The notes: generated by a model not told the origin, from the sequence alone. 64,000 nt of DNA from Rahnella variigena (GCF_003610915.1 NZ_NSDJ01000002.1:1-64000), one strand, 5' to 3'. Numbered from the stretch's first letter, positions 18,395 through 26,966 are shown. Translations and numbers: made by a program.

Positions 18395-18928
18395 ATGCGT
18401 ACCCGATATTCTTCCGTTCAAATTTTGCTCCACTGGCTGGTGTTTGTTTTAGTAGTATTGACCTATGCCACGATGGATATAAAAGGATGGTATGCAAAAG
18501 GCACGCCCTTGCGGGAGTTATTAGCCCTGACGCATTACAGTCTGGGATTTTGCGTATTATTTCTGATGTGTATACGGCTGTTTGTTCGCGGGATGTATGT
18601 TACGCCACCGGTCAAACCAGCGTTGCCGCGCTGGCAGCATTATTTTTCAGGTGGCGCGCAGATTCTTATATATCTGATGTTTCTCAGCTTACCGGTGATG
18701 GGTATTTTGTCACAATATTATGGCGGGCATGAGTGGACGATGTTTAACATCCTTATGCCGAGAAGCGTGTTTCCGAATTTACCGTTACAGAAACTATTAA
18801 AAACGCTGCATGAATGGCTCGCTAATGCGGGGTATTACCTCATCGGATTACATACTTTGGCGGCTCTCTGGCATCACTATCGCCGGCGCGATAACACGCT
18901 GATCAGGATGTTACCTTCACGAAAATAG
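18395..18928 (+). CDS. cybB: Cytochrome b561 (CybB family)
   Basis: ATG 18395 gives 177 residues, matching E. coli CybB; the upstream ATG 18362 would add an unlikely 11 residues. Four hydrophobic segments are visible, with candidate haem ligands in LLHWLVF, LTHYSLGF, KTLHEWLANAGYY and LIGLHTLAALWHH. CybB is a di-haem inner membrane protein that passes electrons between ubiquinol and superoxide/oxidants. Single gene. Confidence 0.85.
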   Translation: MRTRYSSVQILLHWLVFVLVVLTYATMDIKGWYAKGTPLRELLALTHYSLGFCVLFLMCIRLFVRGMYVTPPVKPALPRWQHYFSGGAQILIYLMFLSLPVMGILSQYYGGHEWTMFNILMPRSVFPNLPLQKLLKTLHEWLANAGYYLIGLHTLAALWHHYRRRDNTLIRMLPSRK

Positions 18929-19091
18929 CCCGCGGGTGCGTGGATCAATGTAACCGTTGCAAGGTTCTGGTATCAACAGACCGATTAACGTGACGGAAAG
19001 GAGCAATGATGATATCCAGTGCAAGGGGCATATTGCCTGCTGATAAATGCAGCAGTATCCTAAAGCCCTGCTAATCAAATGGATATTGAAA

Positions 19092-19541
19092 ATGGATACT
19101 ACCGAAGAACTTAATGGAACCTACTTTTACCATGGTCATGCCAATGTAAGCGCTCAGGAGTTATTTTGGTTGATTTTTGCGGAGTCCTTTGCTGAGCATC
19201 AAGGGCTCGCTATAGAAACCTCTGCGATGATCATTGCAGGCTGGCCAATTCTTCCAAAACCGAAGGGATTGGGGGATTCAACCTGGGGAACCAGCGTCGC
19301 TTCAAAACTTTCTCGAAGAATTTTTAAAGATATGCGCTTTGTTGAACCAGTTGCAACACCTGTAGGTTTTATGAAAACCCGCATGACAAAAAGTGTTGGT
19401 GCTGCTGTCGGGCGTTATGCGCCGTATGTCGGAGGAACAATTCCTGCCATGATCATATTTGGAATCATAGCCAGAAAAACCAGGAATAAATATAATCTGA
19501 TTGCACGGCCGAAAGACTGTATTGAATGGACGTATTTCTGA
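19092..19541 (+). CDS. STM2901 family protein, copy 1
   Basis: 149 residues from ATG 19092. The opening MDTTEELNGTYFYHGHANVS and the central GTSVASKLSR match what I recall as the STM2901 family of Salmonella and relatives. Two hydrophobic stretches (about 30-50 and 115-135, YVGGTIPAMIIFGII) suggest membrane association; the end NLIARPKDCIEWTYF is conserved with copy 2. The function is unknown. The stop overlaps the DUF1493 start, so the two are translationally coupled. The pairing with Hcp suggests a secretion-linked role (see findings). Confidence 0.75.
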   Translation: MDTTEELNGTYFYHGHANVSAQELFWLIFAESFAEHQGLAIETSAMIIAGWPILPKPKGLGDSTWGTSVASKLSRRIFKDMRFVEPVATPVGFMKTRMTKSVGAAVGRYAPYVGGTIPAMIIFGIIARKTRNKYNLIARPKDCIEWTYF

Positions 19542-19846
19542 TGGTCGATGAGAAAGAGATTTTAAGTTACATCACTGATAAATATAGCGTACGGAAGCAA
19601 AAAGTTCTTAAAGAATGGACCTTTCAGGAGCATTTTAATTATCTTCAGGAAGAATTAGAAGAAATGTTAGTAGATTTGTTTACCCGGTACGGTATTTCGT
19701 ACGATAATTTTAATTTAGATAATTATTTTGAACCAGAATGGCCTGTGTGGTTATGGTGGAAGAAATTACAACGTCGAGTTTACAAGCCGCTTACGGTCGA
19801 GATGATTATCGAATCAGCAAAGGCGGGTCGTTGGCTATATGATTAA
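19541..19846 (+). CDS. DUF1493 family protein, copy 1
   Basis: ATG 19541 shares its A with the preceding TGA; an in-frame ATG 15 bp upstream is possible, but the same TGATG/TAATG junction in both copies favours this start. The 101-residue acidic protein has the family core DNYFEPEWPVWLWW, a KPLTVEMIIESAKAGRW block and a YD end. DUF1493 proteins recur after STM2901-family genes; the biochemical role is not known. A strong terminator follows directly. Confidence 0.75.
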   Translation: MVDEKEILSYITDKYSVRKQKVLKEWTFQEHFNYLQEELEEMLVDLFTRYGISYDNFNLDNYFEPEWPVWLWWKKLQRRVYKPLTVEMIIESAKAGRWLYD

Positions 19847-19866
19847 GGGGCCTTAGCCCCTTTTCT
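19845..19866 (+). terminator. Bidirectional terminator between DUF1493 and hcp
   Basis: AAGGGGC-CTTA-GCCCCTTTT, a perfect 7-bp A/T-extended stem, overlaps the DUF1493 stop and abuts the hcp stop. Its symmetric ends can stop transcription in both directions. A degraded version is at 21351-21372. Confidence 0.8.
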
Positions 19867-20348
19867 TATGCAGTCTGGCGGTCATCCCATGAATCAGCAT
19901 AGATGATATTGCCATCGTTATGCTTCCACGTAATCTTCTCGTAGCGTAATTCAACAGATTCCATATGGTTTTCATTAGGATTGCTTGAATGACCCATTAC
20001 TGGGGAAATAGAGACAATCCGCACACCTTCTAACAGCATGTTGAAATACTCAACTTCCTGACCTGCATCATTAATCCGATACCATTTGAATTCAGCCGAA
20101 GCAAGGCATTGACCCGTCACCACTGCTTTGTAGATATACGGGCTTGAACAGTCAAAATCTTTCACCAGCATCATAGGGGAATGAATACGTGTACCCGTAA
20201 TTTTCCCTGTACGATCATCAGTTGGCGTCATCAGATTATGATGGAATCCTTTTACTTCGATGCTGTATTCCCGCCCGATAACATCCACACCGCCTTTAAT
20301 CAGTGCGCCGCCATCGTCTTTAAGCCATAAATAAGCTGGTATAGCCAT
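19866..20348 (-). CDS. hcp: Hcp family type VI secretion tube protein (orphan)
   Basis: Start chosen at ATG 20348 (MAIPAYLWLKDDGG), the usual Hcp beginning; 160 residues. GREYSIEVKGFHHN, HSPMMLVKDFDCSSPY and the C-terminal VELRYEKITWKHNDGN are Hcp hallmarks. Hcp forms the hexameric tube of type VI secretion systems and can carry small effectors inside its pore. No other T6SS gene is in the window, so this is an orphan hcp of the kind found in effector islands. It faces the STM2901/DUF1493 pair tail to tail. Confidence 0.88.
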   Translation of the reverse strand: MAIPAYLWLKDDGGALIKGGVDVIGREYSIEVKGFHHNLMTPTDDRTGKITGTRIHSPMMLVKDFDCSSPYIYKAVVTGQCLASAEFKWYRINDAGQEVEYFNMLLEGVRIVSISPVMGHSSNPNENHMESVELRYEKITWKHNDGNIIYADSWDDRQTA

Positions 20349-20558
20349 TTTCAAAAAATCCATTTTAAAAGTGAGGCTTCAAAGTATTCCTTTGTTCAGC
20401 GGGGTACAATTATCGAAAGTCGTAGTTGCCTGATTTTCAGATGTTTATTACTGTAAGCGGGGCTCCTGCTGCGTGAAGCGCCCGCACATAGAATTCCCTT
20501 TGCCTGCTTATGAATACAGCAGTATTCTAAAGCCCTGCTAATCAAATGGATATGGAAA

Positions 20559-21023
20559 ATGGATACCACCGAAACGCTAAACGGGACGTACTTCTACCAC
20601 GGTCATGCGAATCTGAGTAATCAAGAGTTATTCGGGTTAATTTTTATTGAAAGCTTAGCGAACCACCTCGGCTTAGACACTACGGCTACAGTTCTCATTA
20701 TTACAGGGCAGCCTTACATTCCGGTTCCGGGCAAAATGGTAACTGCAATAACGGGAACCAGCGTGGCGTCAAAGCTAACAAGAGCACTTTTAAAGCAAGC
20801 CAAACTACCCTTTGGCCTTAAAGCGTGGACGCCGGTTGGTAAGACTTTCAATACTCTGACTATGCGAAGAACCACTAAATGGGCTGCATTGATTGATAGA
20901 TATGTTCCCTTTGTTGGATATGCAATGGCAATCATATTAGTCCAGCAGGTAGCAACTGAAACCAGATCGAAATATAACTTAATCGCCCGTCCAGAAGATC
21001 GTATTGAATGGACGTACTTTTAA
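20559..21023 (+). CDS. STM2901 family protein, copy 2
   Basis: 154 residues, paralogue of the protein at 19092. The start (MDTTETLNGTYFYHGHANLS) and end (NLIARPEDRIEWTYF) are nearly identical to copy 1, and GTSVASKLTR is kept, while the middle has diverged (LTMRRTTKWAALIDRY replaces MTKSVGAAVGRY). The last hydrophobic stretch is FVGYAMAIILVQQV. Divergent middle with conserved ends is a pattern seen in polymorphic toxin or immunity families. The function is unknown. Confidence 0.75.
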   Translation: MDTTETLNGTYFYHGHANLSNQELFGLIFIESLANHLGLDTTATVLIITGQPYIPVPGKMVTAITGTSVASKLTRALLKQAKLPFGLKAWTPVGKTFNTLTMRRTTKWAALIDRYVPFVGYAMAIILVQQVATETRSKYNLIARPEDRIEWTYF

Positions 21024-21352
21024 TGGAAGAAAAAGTTTTGTTAATGTTCCGCGAGGAAATACCTGGATACTACGATTTCGATTTAAAAAGGGAAGTGCCG
21101 CTTGAGTTTGATACTGAGCTACAGGATTTTGCTCCGGGTGATGATTTCATATGTGCTCTCGAAGCCTATGAAAAAACCTTTAAAGTGGATCTTTCAGTCG
21201 TAAATTGGTCCCACTATTTCCCTTGGGAAAACCTTCCTTTTTTAACTCGCTGGTTTAAGGCTAAGCGTAAGGATGTTGAAAAGATCAGAAAGCCTTTAAC
21301 GGTGAGAATGTTTGCAGAATCGGCTCGGGCGGGTAAATGGCTTTATGATTAA
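21023..21352 (+). CDS. DUF1493 family protein, copy 2
   Basis: ATG 21023 overlaps the preceding TAA (TAATG). 109 residues, strongly acidic at the start (LEFDTELQDFAPGDDF), with the family blocks WSHYFPWENLPFLTRWF, RKPLTVRMFAESARAGKW and final YD. It aligns with copy 1 only in the second half, so the N-terminal part has diverged fast. It is translationally coupled to its STM2901 partner. Confidence 0.75.
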   Translation: MEEKVLLMFREEIPGYYDFDLKREVPLEFDTELQDFAPGDDFICALEAYEKTFKVDLSVVNWSHYFPWENLPFLTRWFKAKRKDVEKIRKPLTVRMFAESARAGKWLYD

Positions 21353-21374
21353 GGGGCATTTTGCTCCTTTTTAA

Positions 21375-21512
21375 TTATGCAGTTTGGCGATCATTCCACG
21401 AGTCAGCAAATATGATGTTCTCATCATTGTGCTTCCACGTAATCTTCTCGTAGCGTAATTCAACAGAATGCGCCCGTTCAGCGTTGAAATTTGCATGAAC
21501 AGGCGGAAAGGT
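21375..21512 (-). pseudogene. hcp: 3' remnant of a second hcp gene
   Basis: Minus-strand codons read TFPPVHANFNAERAHSVEL, then RYEKITWKHNDENIIFADSW and NDRQTA-stop, nearly identical to the C-terminus of the intact hcp at 19866. Upstream the frame meets a stop at 21522-21524, inside the panE tail, so all the N-terminal and middle Hcp sequence is gone. The break point lies at the panE stop codon (21514). Confidence 0.85.
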
Positions 21513-21513
21513 T

Positions 21514-22437
21514 TTACTGTTTTAAGTAGTTCTTCTGATAAACACACAAATGTGTATAAGCGGCCTGCAGATGCGGTACGCTGATCCCCACACGCGTGGC
21601 GCGCTCGACCAGATCACCAACAATCTGATCGGCTTCAATCGGATATTCCTGCATCATATCGCGGTACATGGACGAGGTTTGTGGCGAGTTTTTATCCGTC
21701 ACCGCTTCCCTGACTTTTGCCACCGCCGCCGCGCGTTCCGCGTAGCCAAAGGCTTTCATGGTGGTCAGTGCCTCCGTGACAATAGCCTGGGCGAACTCTG
21801 TTCCGCCCGGTGCAGAAGCCACCTGGCCGATGTTTCCGCGCATGGTGCAGGTGATGGCGCCGAGGCTTGAAAGCAGCAACCACTTCTCCCACAAATCCGT
21901 GATAATCGTTTCAGAAAGGATGGCTTCAACGCCTGCGCTCTGAAACGCCTGATCGACTTTCAGAATGCGTTCGGTTTTTTCGCCAGAAAGTTCGCCATAA
22001 ATAATCTGGTGCAATGGCGTCATCTGATGGATATGGCCGTCGGCATCCAGCGTTGCGTTGATTTTGCATAATCCGCCGATCAGGGCGTGCTCGCCGAAAC
22101 GCAGACTCAGCGTCTCCATGTGTTTCATGCCGTTGAGAACCGGCATCACCATGGTATTTTCACCGACAACCGGCGCGATATCTTTCATTGCCGCTTCCAG
22201 CCCGAAGCTTTTAACGGTCAGTAAAATCAGGTCATAGGGACCGGAGAGCTGCGAGGCCTGTAAGACATTAGGCTGGAAATGGAAATCACCATGCGGACTG
22301 TGAACAGTCAGCCCGTTTTGCTCAACCGCAAGCGCGCGTTTTTCACGTAAAAGAAACGTCACATCCTGCCCGGCCTGCGCCAGACGTGCCCCGAAATACC
22401 CGCCGGTCGCACCAGCACCCACAACTAAAATCCGCAT
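21514..22437 (-). CDS. 2-dehydropantoate 2-reductase family protein (PanE/ApbA-like)
   Basis: ATG 22437, preceded by AGGGGAA, gives 307 residues. MRILVVGAGATGGYFGARLA is the NADPH-binding Rossmann start; LLTVKS and PVLNGMKHME follow, with the catalytic Lys region DLWEKWLLLSSLGA and the C-terminal helical domain. The reaction would be ketopantoate to pantoate, or reduction of a related 2-oxo acid; many genomes have several such paralogues, so I do not call it panE itself. Its stop marks the edge of the hcp cassette region. Confidence 0.8.
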   Translation of the reverse strand: MRILVVGAGATGGYFGARLAQAGQDVTFLLREKRALAVEQNGLTVHSPHGDFHFQPNVLQASQLSGPYDLILLTVKSFGLEAAMKDIAPVVGENTMVMPVLNGMKHMETLSLRFGEHALIGGLCKINATLDADGHIHQMTPLHQIIYGELSGEKTERILKVDQAFQSAGVEAILSETIITDLWEKWLLLSSLGAITCTMRGNIGQVASAPGGTEFAQAIVTEALTTMKAFGYAERAAAVAKVREAVTDKNSPQTSSMYRDMMQEYPIEADQIVGDLVERATRVGISVPHLQAAYTHLCVYQKNYLKQ

Positions 22438-22592
22438 ATATTTTCCCCTGTTACAAGTCATTCAGAAACCCGGTGTCTGATTAAACTACGGGAGGAGGGC
22501 TGCACGGATCAAGGGGCTGTGATGAAAGAAGGTTTTTTGAAGATTTTACCGCGTGATACTATGCGCAATCATTATTTCAAAAGGAGCACTGA

Positions 22593-23390
22593 ATGGCAGG
22601 TTATCAGCCTCCGTACACTATCACATCGCAGATCCTCAGCCGTGTTGTGGACGTCGGGGAATTGCTGGGGCGCTGGGCTGCACATGCTGAACACTCATCT
22701 GTGCTTCTGCGCAAAGAAAACCGTATCCGTACTATTCAGGCTTCACTCGCTATCGAACATAACAGCCTGTCCACGCAGCAGGTCACGGCCATTATGGAAG
22801 GCAAGCGCGTGCTTGCGCCGCAAAAGGATATTCAGGAAGTGCGTAACGCCATCCTGACTTACGAACAATTACCGGCGTGGAAAAGTCATCGTCTTGATGA
22901 TGTCCTGAAAGCCCACCAGACGCTCATGCTCGGACTGGTGGATGCGCCGGGACACCTTCGCACTGGCAATGTGGGCGTGTATCGCGACAACCAGCTGATT
23001 CATATGGCACCGCCTGCGGGGCAACTTTCCCGTCTGATGTCTGATTTGCTGAATTGGCTAAAGGAAACGGATATCCACCCGCTCATCGCCAGTTCGATTT
23101 TCCATTATGAGTTTGAATTTATTCATCCGTTTGCCGACGGCAATGGCAGGATGGGACGCTTATGGCAGACGCTGATCCTCAGTCAGTGGCGACCTGAACT
23201 GGCCTGGCTTCCGGTTGAAACGCTGATCCACAATCAGCAGCAGGACTATTACCGCATATTGGGCGAATGTGATCGCGCCAGTGACTGCACGGCGTTTATC
23301 GGTTTTATGCTCGATAAATTGGCTGAAGCGCTGAGTGAAGGTATTGACACACAACTCTCCAGCCATAATCCCCGCCCGCAGGCAAAGTGA
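22593..23390 (+). CDS. Fic family protein (predicted AMP-transferase)
   Basis: 265 residues. The Fic active-site motif HPFADGNGRMGR spans 178-189 with catalytic His178. A helix near the N-terminus, SLAIEHNSLS (51-60), takes the place of the class II inhibitory helix (S/T)xxxE(G/N): Ser51 and Glu55 are there, but His56 stands where Gly or Asn is usual. Fic proteins attach AMP or other nucleotides to target Ser, Thr or Tyr residues. The C-terminal segment may be a small DNA-binding or regulatory region. It ends 3 bp from the converging permease gene. Confidence 0.88.
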   Translation: MAGYQPPYTITSQILSRVVDVGELLGRWAAHAEHSSVLLRKENRIRTIQASLAIEHNSLSTQQVTAIMEGKRVLAPQKDIQEVRNAILTYEQLPAWKSHRLDDVLKAHQTLMLGLVDAPGHLRTGNVGVYRDNQLIHMAPPAGQLSRLMSDLLNWLKETDIHPLIASSIFHYEFEFIHPFADGNGRMGRLWQTLILSQWRPELAWLPVETLIHNQQQDYYRILGECDRASDCTAFIGFMLDKLAEALSEGIDTQLSSHNPRPQAK

Positions 23391-23393
23391 TCG

Positions 23394-24416
23394 CTATTTT
23401 CCCCGCGCCAGCACCTTGCGGTACAACACCGGCAATGAAATCACCACGATCAGCATCGCGCCGACAATCACCGACATCACAATCCCCGGCACATTCAGCA
23501 GGCTGAGTCCAAAGGTCAGCAAGCCCATCAGGAACGCGGCGATGATCACGCCGGTCATGCTGCCGGATCCGCCGAGCACGCTGACGCCGCCGAGCACTGC
23601 CATGGTGATCACGCTCAGTTCCCAGCCGAGTGCCAGCGTCGGACGCGTACTGCCGAGGCGCGACGTCAGCAGCACTGCCGCCAGTCCGGACATTACACCG
23701 ACCAGCACGAACAGCGTCAGGTTGTGGCGTTTCACGTTAATCCCGGAATACCACGCCGCGACCGGATTGTTGCCGATGGCATACGTACGGCGGCCAAAGT
23801 TGGTTTTATGCAGCAGGAAATAAAACACCGCGCCGAGTACCAGGAACAGGGCGAATTCAAACGACAGCGGCCCCCAGACATACCCCTGACCAAACCACGC
23901 AAAACTGGCGGGATATTTATTCAGCGACTGATCGCCGAGCAGCACATACGTGATGCCACGGAACAGGCTCATGGTGCCGATAGTAATTACGATTGACGAC
24001 AGATTCAGCCGCGTCACCAGCAGCCCGTTGATCAGGCCGCATAACAATCCCACGCTCAGCCCGACGCCCACCAGCGCGGGTGTCGGCAAACCGGCCTGCG
24101 CGCAGAATCCCATCACGGTGGAACTGAGCGCCATGGTGGAGGCGACCGACAGGTCGATTTCACGGGCGATAATCAGCATCGCCATCGGCAGCACGATGAT
24201 GGCTTTTTCGGTGAAGTTAAACGTCGCGTCCGACAGATTCCAGATGTTGAGGAAATACGGCGAAGCGAACGCATTCACCACAAACACCAGCAGCGTTACC
24301 AGCAGCAAAAATCCTTCCCAGCACATCAGGCGGCGGAAAAACGGCGTGACGGACATGGTGGATTTTTCTCCGGCAGTTGAATGCGGCGTGTTGCGCGAAG
24401 TTAAGGTCTTACTCAT
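23394..24416 (-). CDS. ABC sugar (rhamnose-type) permease 2
   Basis: 340 residues, RbsC/XylH-type membrane subunit (BPD_transp_2) with eight to ten hydrophobic segments and the family LNIWNLSDATFNF, EIDLSVASTMALSS and AVLGGVSVLGGSGSMTGVI blocks. Its start overlaps the stop of the previous permease by 4 bp (ATGA). Last gene of the import operon; paired with the other permease as a heterodimer. Confidence 0.85.
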   Translation of the reverse strand: MSKTLTSRNTPHSTAGEKSTMSVTPFFRRLMCWEGFLLLVTLLVFVVNAFASPYFLNIWNLSDATFNFTEKAIIVLPMAMLIIAREIDLSVASTMALSSTVMGFCAQAGLPTPALVGVGLSVGLLCGLINGLLVTRLNLSSIVITIGTMSLFRGITYVLLGDQSLNKYPASFAWFGQGYVWGPLSFEFALFLVLGAVFYFLLHKTNFGRRTYAIGNNPVAAWYSGINVKRHNLTLFVLVGVMSGLAAVLLTSRLGSTRPTLALGWELSVITMAVLGGVSVLGGSGSMTGVIIAAFLMGLLTFGLSLLNVPGIVMSVIVGAMLIVVISLPVLYRKVLARGK

Positions 24417-25426
24417 GATCTTGCTCCGGTTTCAGTTCGCACAGGCTGGACGGCAGGAGAATGGCGCAGGATCAGCCGTCCCTTACGTTTATTGGCGCGT
24501 TCGTTGAGGATGACGGCAATCACGATCACGCCGCCGGAAATCGCCATCTGCCAGAACGGCGACACTTCAATCACCGGCAGGGCATTGTTGATGACGCCGA
24601 GGAACAGCGCGCCGAGCAGGCAGCCGACCACCGAGCCGATGCCGCCCATGGTGCTGATCCCGCCGATGACGCACGCCGCGACAATCTGTAATTCAAAGCC
24701 GTTGGCAACATCGACGTAAGCGACAGCGAAGCGTGAAATCCACAGATAGCCGCAGAAACCGGCCAGCGCGCCGGAAAGGCAGAAGCTGACGAACTGCATT
24801 TTACCGGCGTTAATACCGGTGTAATACGCTGCCGTGGCATTGCCGCCTGCGGTATACAAAGCGCGTCCGGTGCGGCTGTAACGCAGGAAATAGGCCACCA
24901 GAATCAGTGCCGCAATCGCACACCAGCCGAGCAGCGGCAGGCCGATAAAAGTGGCACGTGGCAGGCTGAGGAATTGCGGGCTCATCTGGTGAGCGTTGAT
25001 CCAGCCGCCGTTGGAAAGCAGAAAGATAATGCCGCGATAAATGCTCATGGTGCCGAGCGTGACCACAATTGGCGGAATGCCGACTTTCCACACCAGCAGG
25101 CCGTTAATCGCGCCCATCACCAGTCCGAGAACTGTCGCCAGCACAACCAGCGACCACACCGGAATATCGGGATGATGGAAGTTAATCAGCGCGACGATCA
25201 TGCCGGTCAGCGCCAGATTGGCGGCCATCGATAAGTCGATCCCTTTGGTCAGCAGCACCATCATCTGGCCGAGGGCGAGGATGATCAGAATCGAGGTATC
25301 GTTGAACATTTCAAGCAGGTTTCCGGCACCGACAAACTCCGGCGAACGTGCGCCGACGCCAAGCATCATCAGCACTATTACCACCGCCAGCAACAGCTCG
25401 CGATATTTGAGCAGGTTTTTGATCAT
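24413..25426 (-). CDS. ABC sugar (rhamnose-type) permease 1
   Basis: 337 residues, RbsC-type permease with GKGIDLSMAANLALTGM-like (TKGIDLSMAANLALTGM), TLGTMSIYRG and GGISTMGGIGSVVGCL blocks. Overlaps ATPase and second permease genes by 4 bp each, showing translational coupling. It matches the RhaP/RhaQ pair of rhamnose importers known from rhizobia in organisation. Confidence 0.85.
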   Translation of the reverse strand: MIKNLLKYRELLLAVVIVLMMLGVGARSPEFVGAGNLLEMFNDTSILIILALGQMMVLLTKGIDLSMAANLALTGMIVALINFHHPDIPVWSLVVLATVLGLVMGAINGLLVWKVGIPPIVVTLGTMSIYRGIIFLLSNGGWINAHQMSPQFLSLPRATFIGLPLLGWCAIAALILVAYFLRYSRTGRALYTAGGNATAAYYTGINAGKMQFVSFCLSGALAGFCGYLWISRFAVAYVDVANGFELQIVAACVIGGISTMGGIGSVVGCLLGALFLGVINNALPVIEVSPFWQMAISGGVIVIAVILNERANKRKGRLILRHSPAVQPVRTETGARS

Positions 25427-26937
25427 GCTGCCTCCTCGCCTGCGCCGCTGGCGGCACTGACAATCATTTCTGCGCTGGCTTCACCGGCATTAAATTCCGC
25501 CACCATCAGCCCTTCATGCATCACAATGATGCGATCTGCCATGCCCATCACTTCTGGTAATTCGGATGACACCATAATCACCGCCAGCCCGCGCCCGACC
25601 AGTTCAGACATAAACTGATGTACCGCCGCTTTGGAGCCGATATCTATACCTTTAGTCGGCTCATCGAGAATGATGATGTCCGGTTTGGTCGCCAGCCATT
25701 TGGCTATCACCACTTTCTGCTGGTTACCGCCGGAAAGCGTACCTACTGCCTGTTTCCAGCTGGATGCTTTTACCTGCAAACGTCGGGCGTAATCATCCGC
25801 CAGCGCCCACTCTTTTTTGTCATTGAGCACGCCATGCGGATTCAACTGACTGAGCTGCGGCAGACTGATGTTCTGGCTGATGGGCAAATCAATAATTGCG
25901 CCTTGTTTCTGGCGCTCTTCCGGCACGTACACAATCCCTGCGCGGATAGCCTGAGAAGGGCGGGAGAAATGTTGTTCTTTGCCATTGATCAGAATTTTTC
26001 CGCCACCGGGTTGTGTGACGCCAAACAGCGCCTGCATCAGCTCGGTTCTGCCAGCTCCGACCAGCCCGTAAAAGCCGAGAATTTCGCCTTTGCGCAGAGA
26101 GAAGTTAATGCCTGCAAACTCGGTCGGATGGCTGAGGTTTTGCACCTCGAGCACGGTGTCACCCGGCTCGCAGTTCACTTTCGGGTAAGCCTGACTAACT
26201 TCGCGACCGACCATCATGGTCACCATCTGCTGTTCGCTGATGTCGCTGATTTTGCCGGAACCGACATAACTGCCATCACGCAAAACCGTGTAGTAATCGG
26301 AAATGGAGAAAATCTCGTCGAACTTGTGCGAGATAAACAGGATAGCTTTACCCTCGCGTTTCAGGCGTTCAACAATCTGATAAAACTCAACAATTTCATG
26401 CTGCGACAGCGCAGCGGTCGGTTCATCGAGAATAACCACCTGGGCATCAAACGACAGCGCACGGGCAATCGCCACCATATGACGCTGCGCGATACTCAGG
26501 TCTTTAAGGGTGGCGTGCGGGTCAATGTTCACTTCCAGGCGCGTCAGAATATCGCGTGCCTGCTGATGCATAACCGGCCAGTTCAGGCGTTTAAACAGCC
26601 CGCGATAGATGTAATGGCCGACAAAAATATTCTCGGTGACGGAAAGCTCGTCGAACAGCACGGTTTCCTGATGAATGGCGGTAATGCCAACTTTGTGCGC
26701 GGATTCGGGATTCGGCAGTTTGATTGGAATCGCTTTATAACGCAGTTCGCCTTCTTCCGGCTGATAAATGCCGGTCATGACTTTCACCAGCGTCGATTTT
26801 CCCGCGCCGTTTTCGCCAATCAGGGCGGTTACTTTTCCCGGATACAAATCCACGTGAACGTTGTTTAACGCCCTGACACCCGGAAAGACTTTGCTGATGC
26901 CTTTTAATGATAAAAGCGGCGTCGTTGAGTCTGTCAT
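25423..26937 (-). CDS. ABC sugar (rhamnose-type) ATPase, double domain
   Basis: 504 residues with two nucleotide-binding domains in one chain, as in RbsA/XylG/RhaT(rhizobial). The first half has Walker A GENGAGKST and Walker B VVILDEPTAAL with a SIAQRHMVAIARAL signature region; the second half has the degenerate P-loop GLVGAGRTEL and LSGGNQQKVVIAKWL with IIILDEPTKGID. Drives import of the sugar delivered by the binding protein encoded just upstream. Confidence 0.9.
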   Translation of the reverse strand: MTDSTTPLLSLKGISKVFPGVRALNNVHVDLYPGKVTALIGENGAGKSTLVKVMTGIYQPEEGELRYKAIPIKLPNPESAHKVGITAIHQETVLFDELSVTENIFVGHYIYRGLFKRLNWPVMHQQARDILTRLEVNIDPHATLKDLSIAQRHMVAIARALSFDAQVVILDEPTAALSQHEIVEFYQIVERLKREGKAILFISHKFDEIFSISDYYTVLRDGSYVGSGKISDISEQQMVTMMVGREVSQAYPKVNCEPGDTVLEVQNLSHPTEFAGINFSLRKGEILGFYGLVGAGRTELMQALFGVTQPGGGKILINGKEQHFSRPSQAIRAGIVYVPEERQKQGAIIDLPISQNISLPQLSQLNPHGVLNDKKEWALADDYARRLQVKASSWKQAVGTLSGGNQQKVVIAKWLATKPDIIILDEPTKGIDIGSKAAVHQFMSELVGRGLAVIMVSSELPEVMGMADRIIVMHEGLMVAEFNAGEASAEMIVSAASGAGEEAA

Positions 26938-26966
26938 TTCAGTTCCCCTGTCTGGCTAAGCACAAC

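Larger units (their letters stand above)
19038..21512. repeat. Tandem duplication of an STM2901-family / DUF1493 / hcp cassette
   Basis: Two units follow each other. Each opens with a near-identical stretch (19049-19100 and 20516-20567) that includes CTAAAGCCCTGCTAATCAAATGGATAT just before an STM2901-family gene, then an overlapping DUF1493 gene, then an hcp gene on the other strand. In unit two the hcp survives only as its last 45 or so codons (21375-21512). The proteins of the two units have diverged to roughly half identity while the upstream 50 bp and the hcp tail stay almost identical, which suggests an old duplication with recent gene conversion or recombination at the conserved ends. 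Confidence 0.8.

Noticed and set aside
20364..20515. A new gene between hcp and cassette copy 2
   Set aside because: Only the hcp promoter and the repeated leader; no frame with a start and RBS.
25618..26868. A 416-codon open frame opposite the double ATPase
   Set aside because: Antisense of a clear RbsA-type gene; no signal, no motif.
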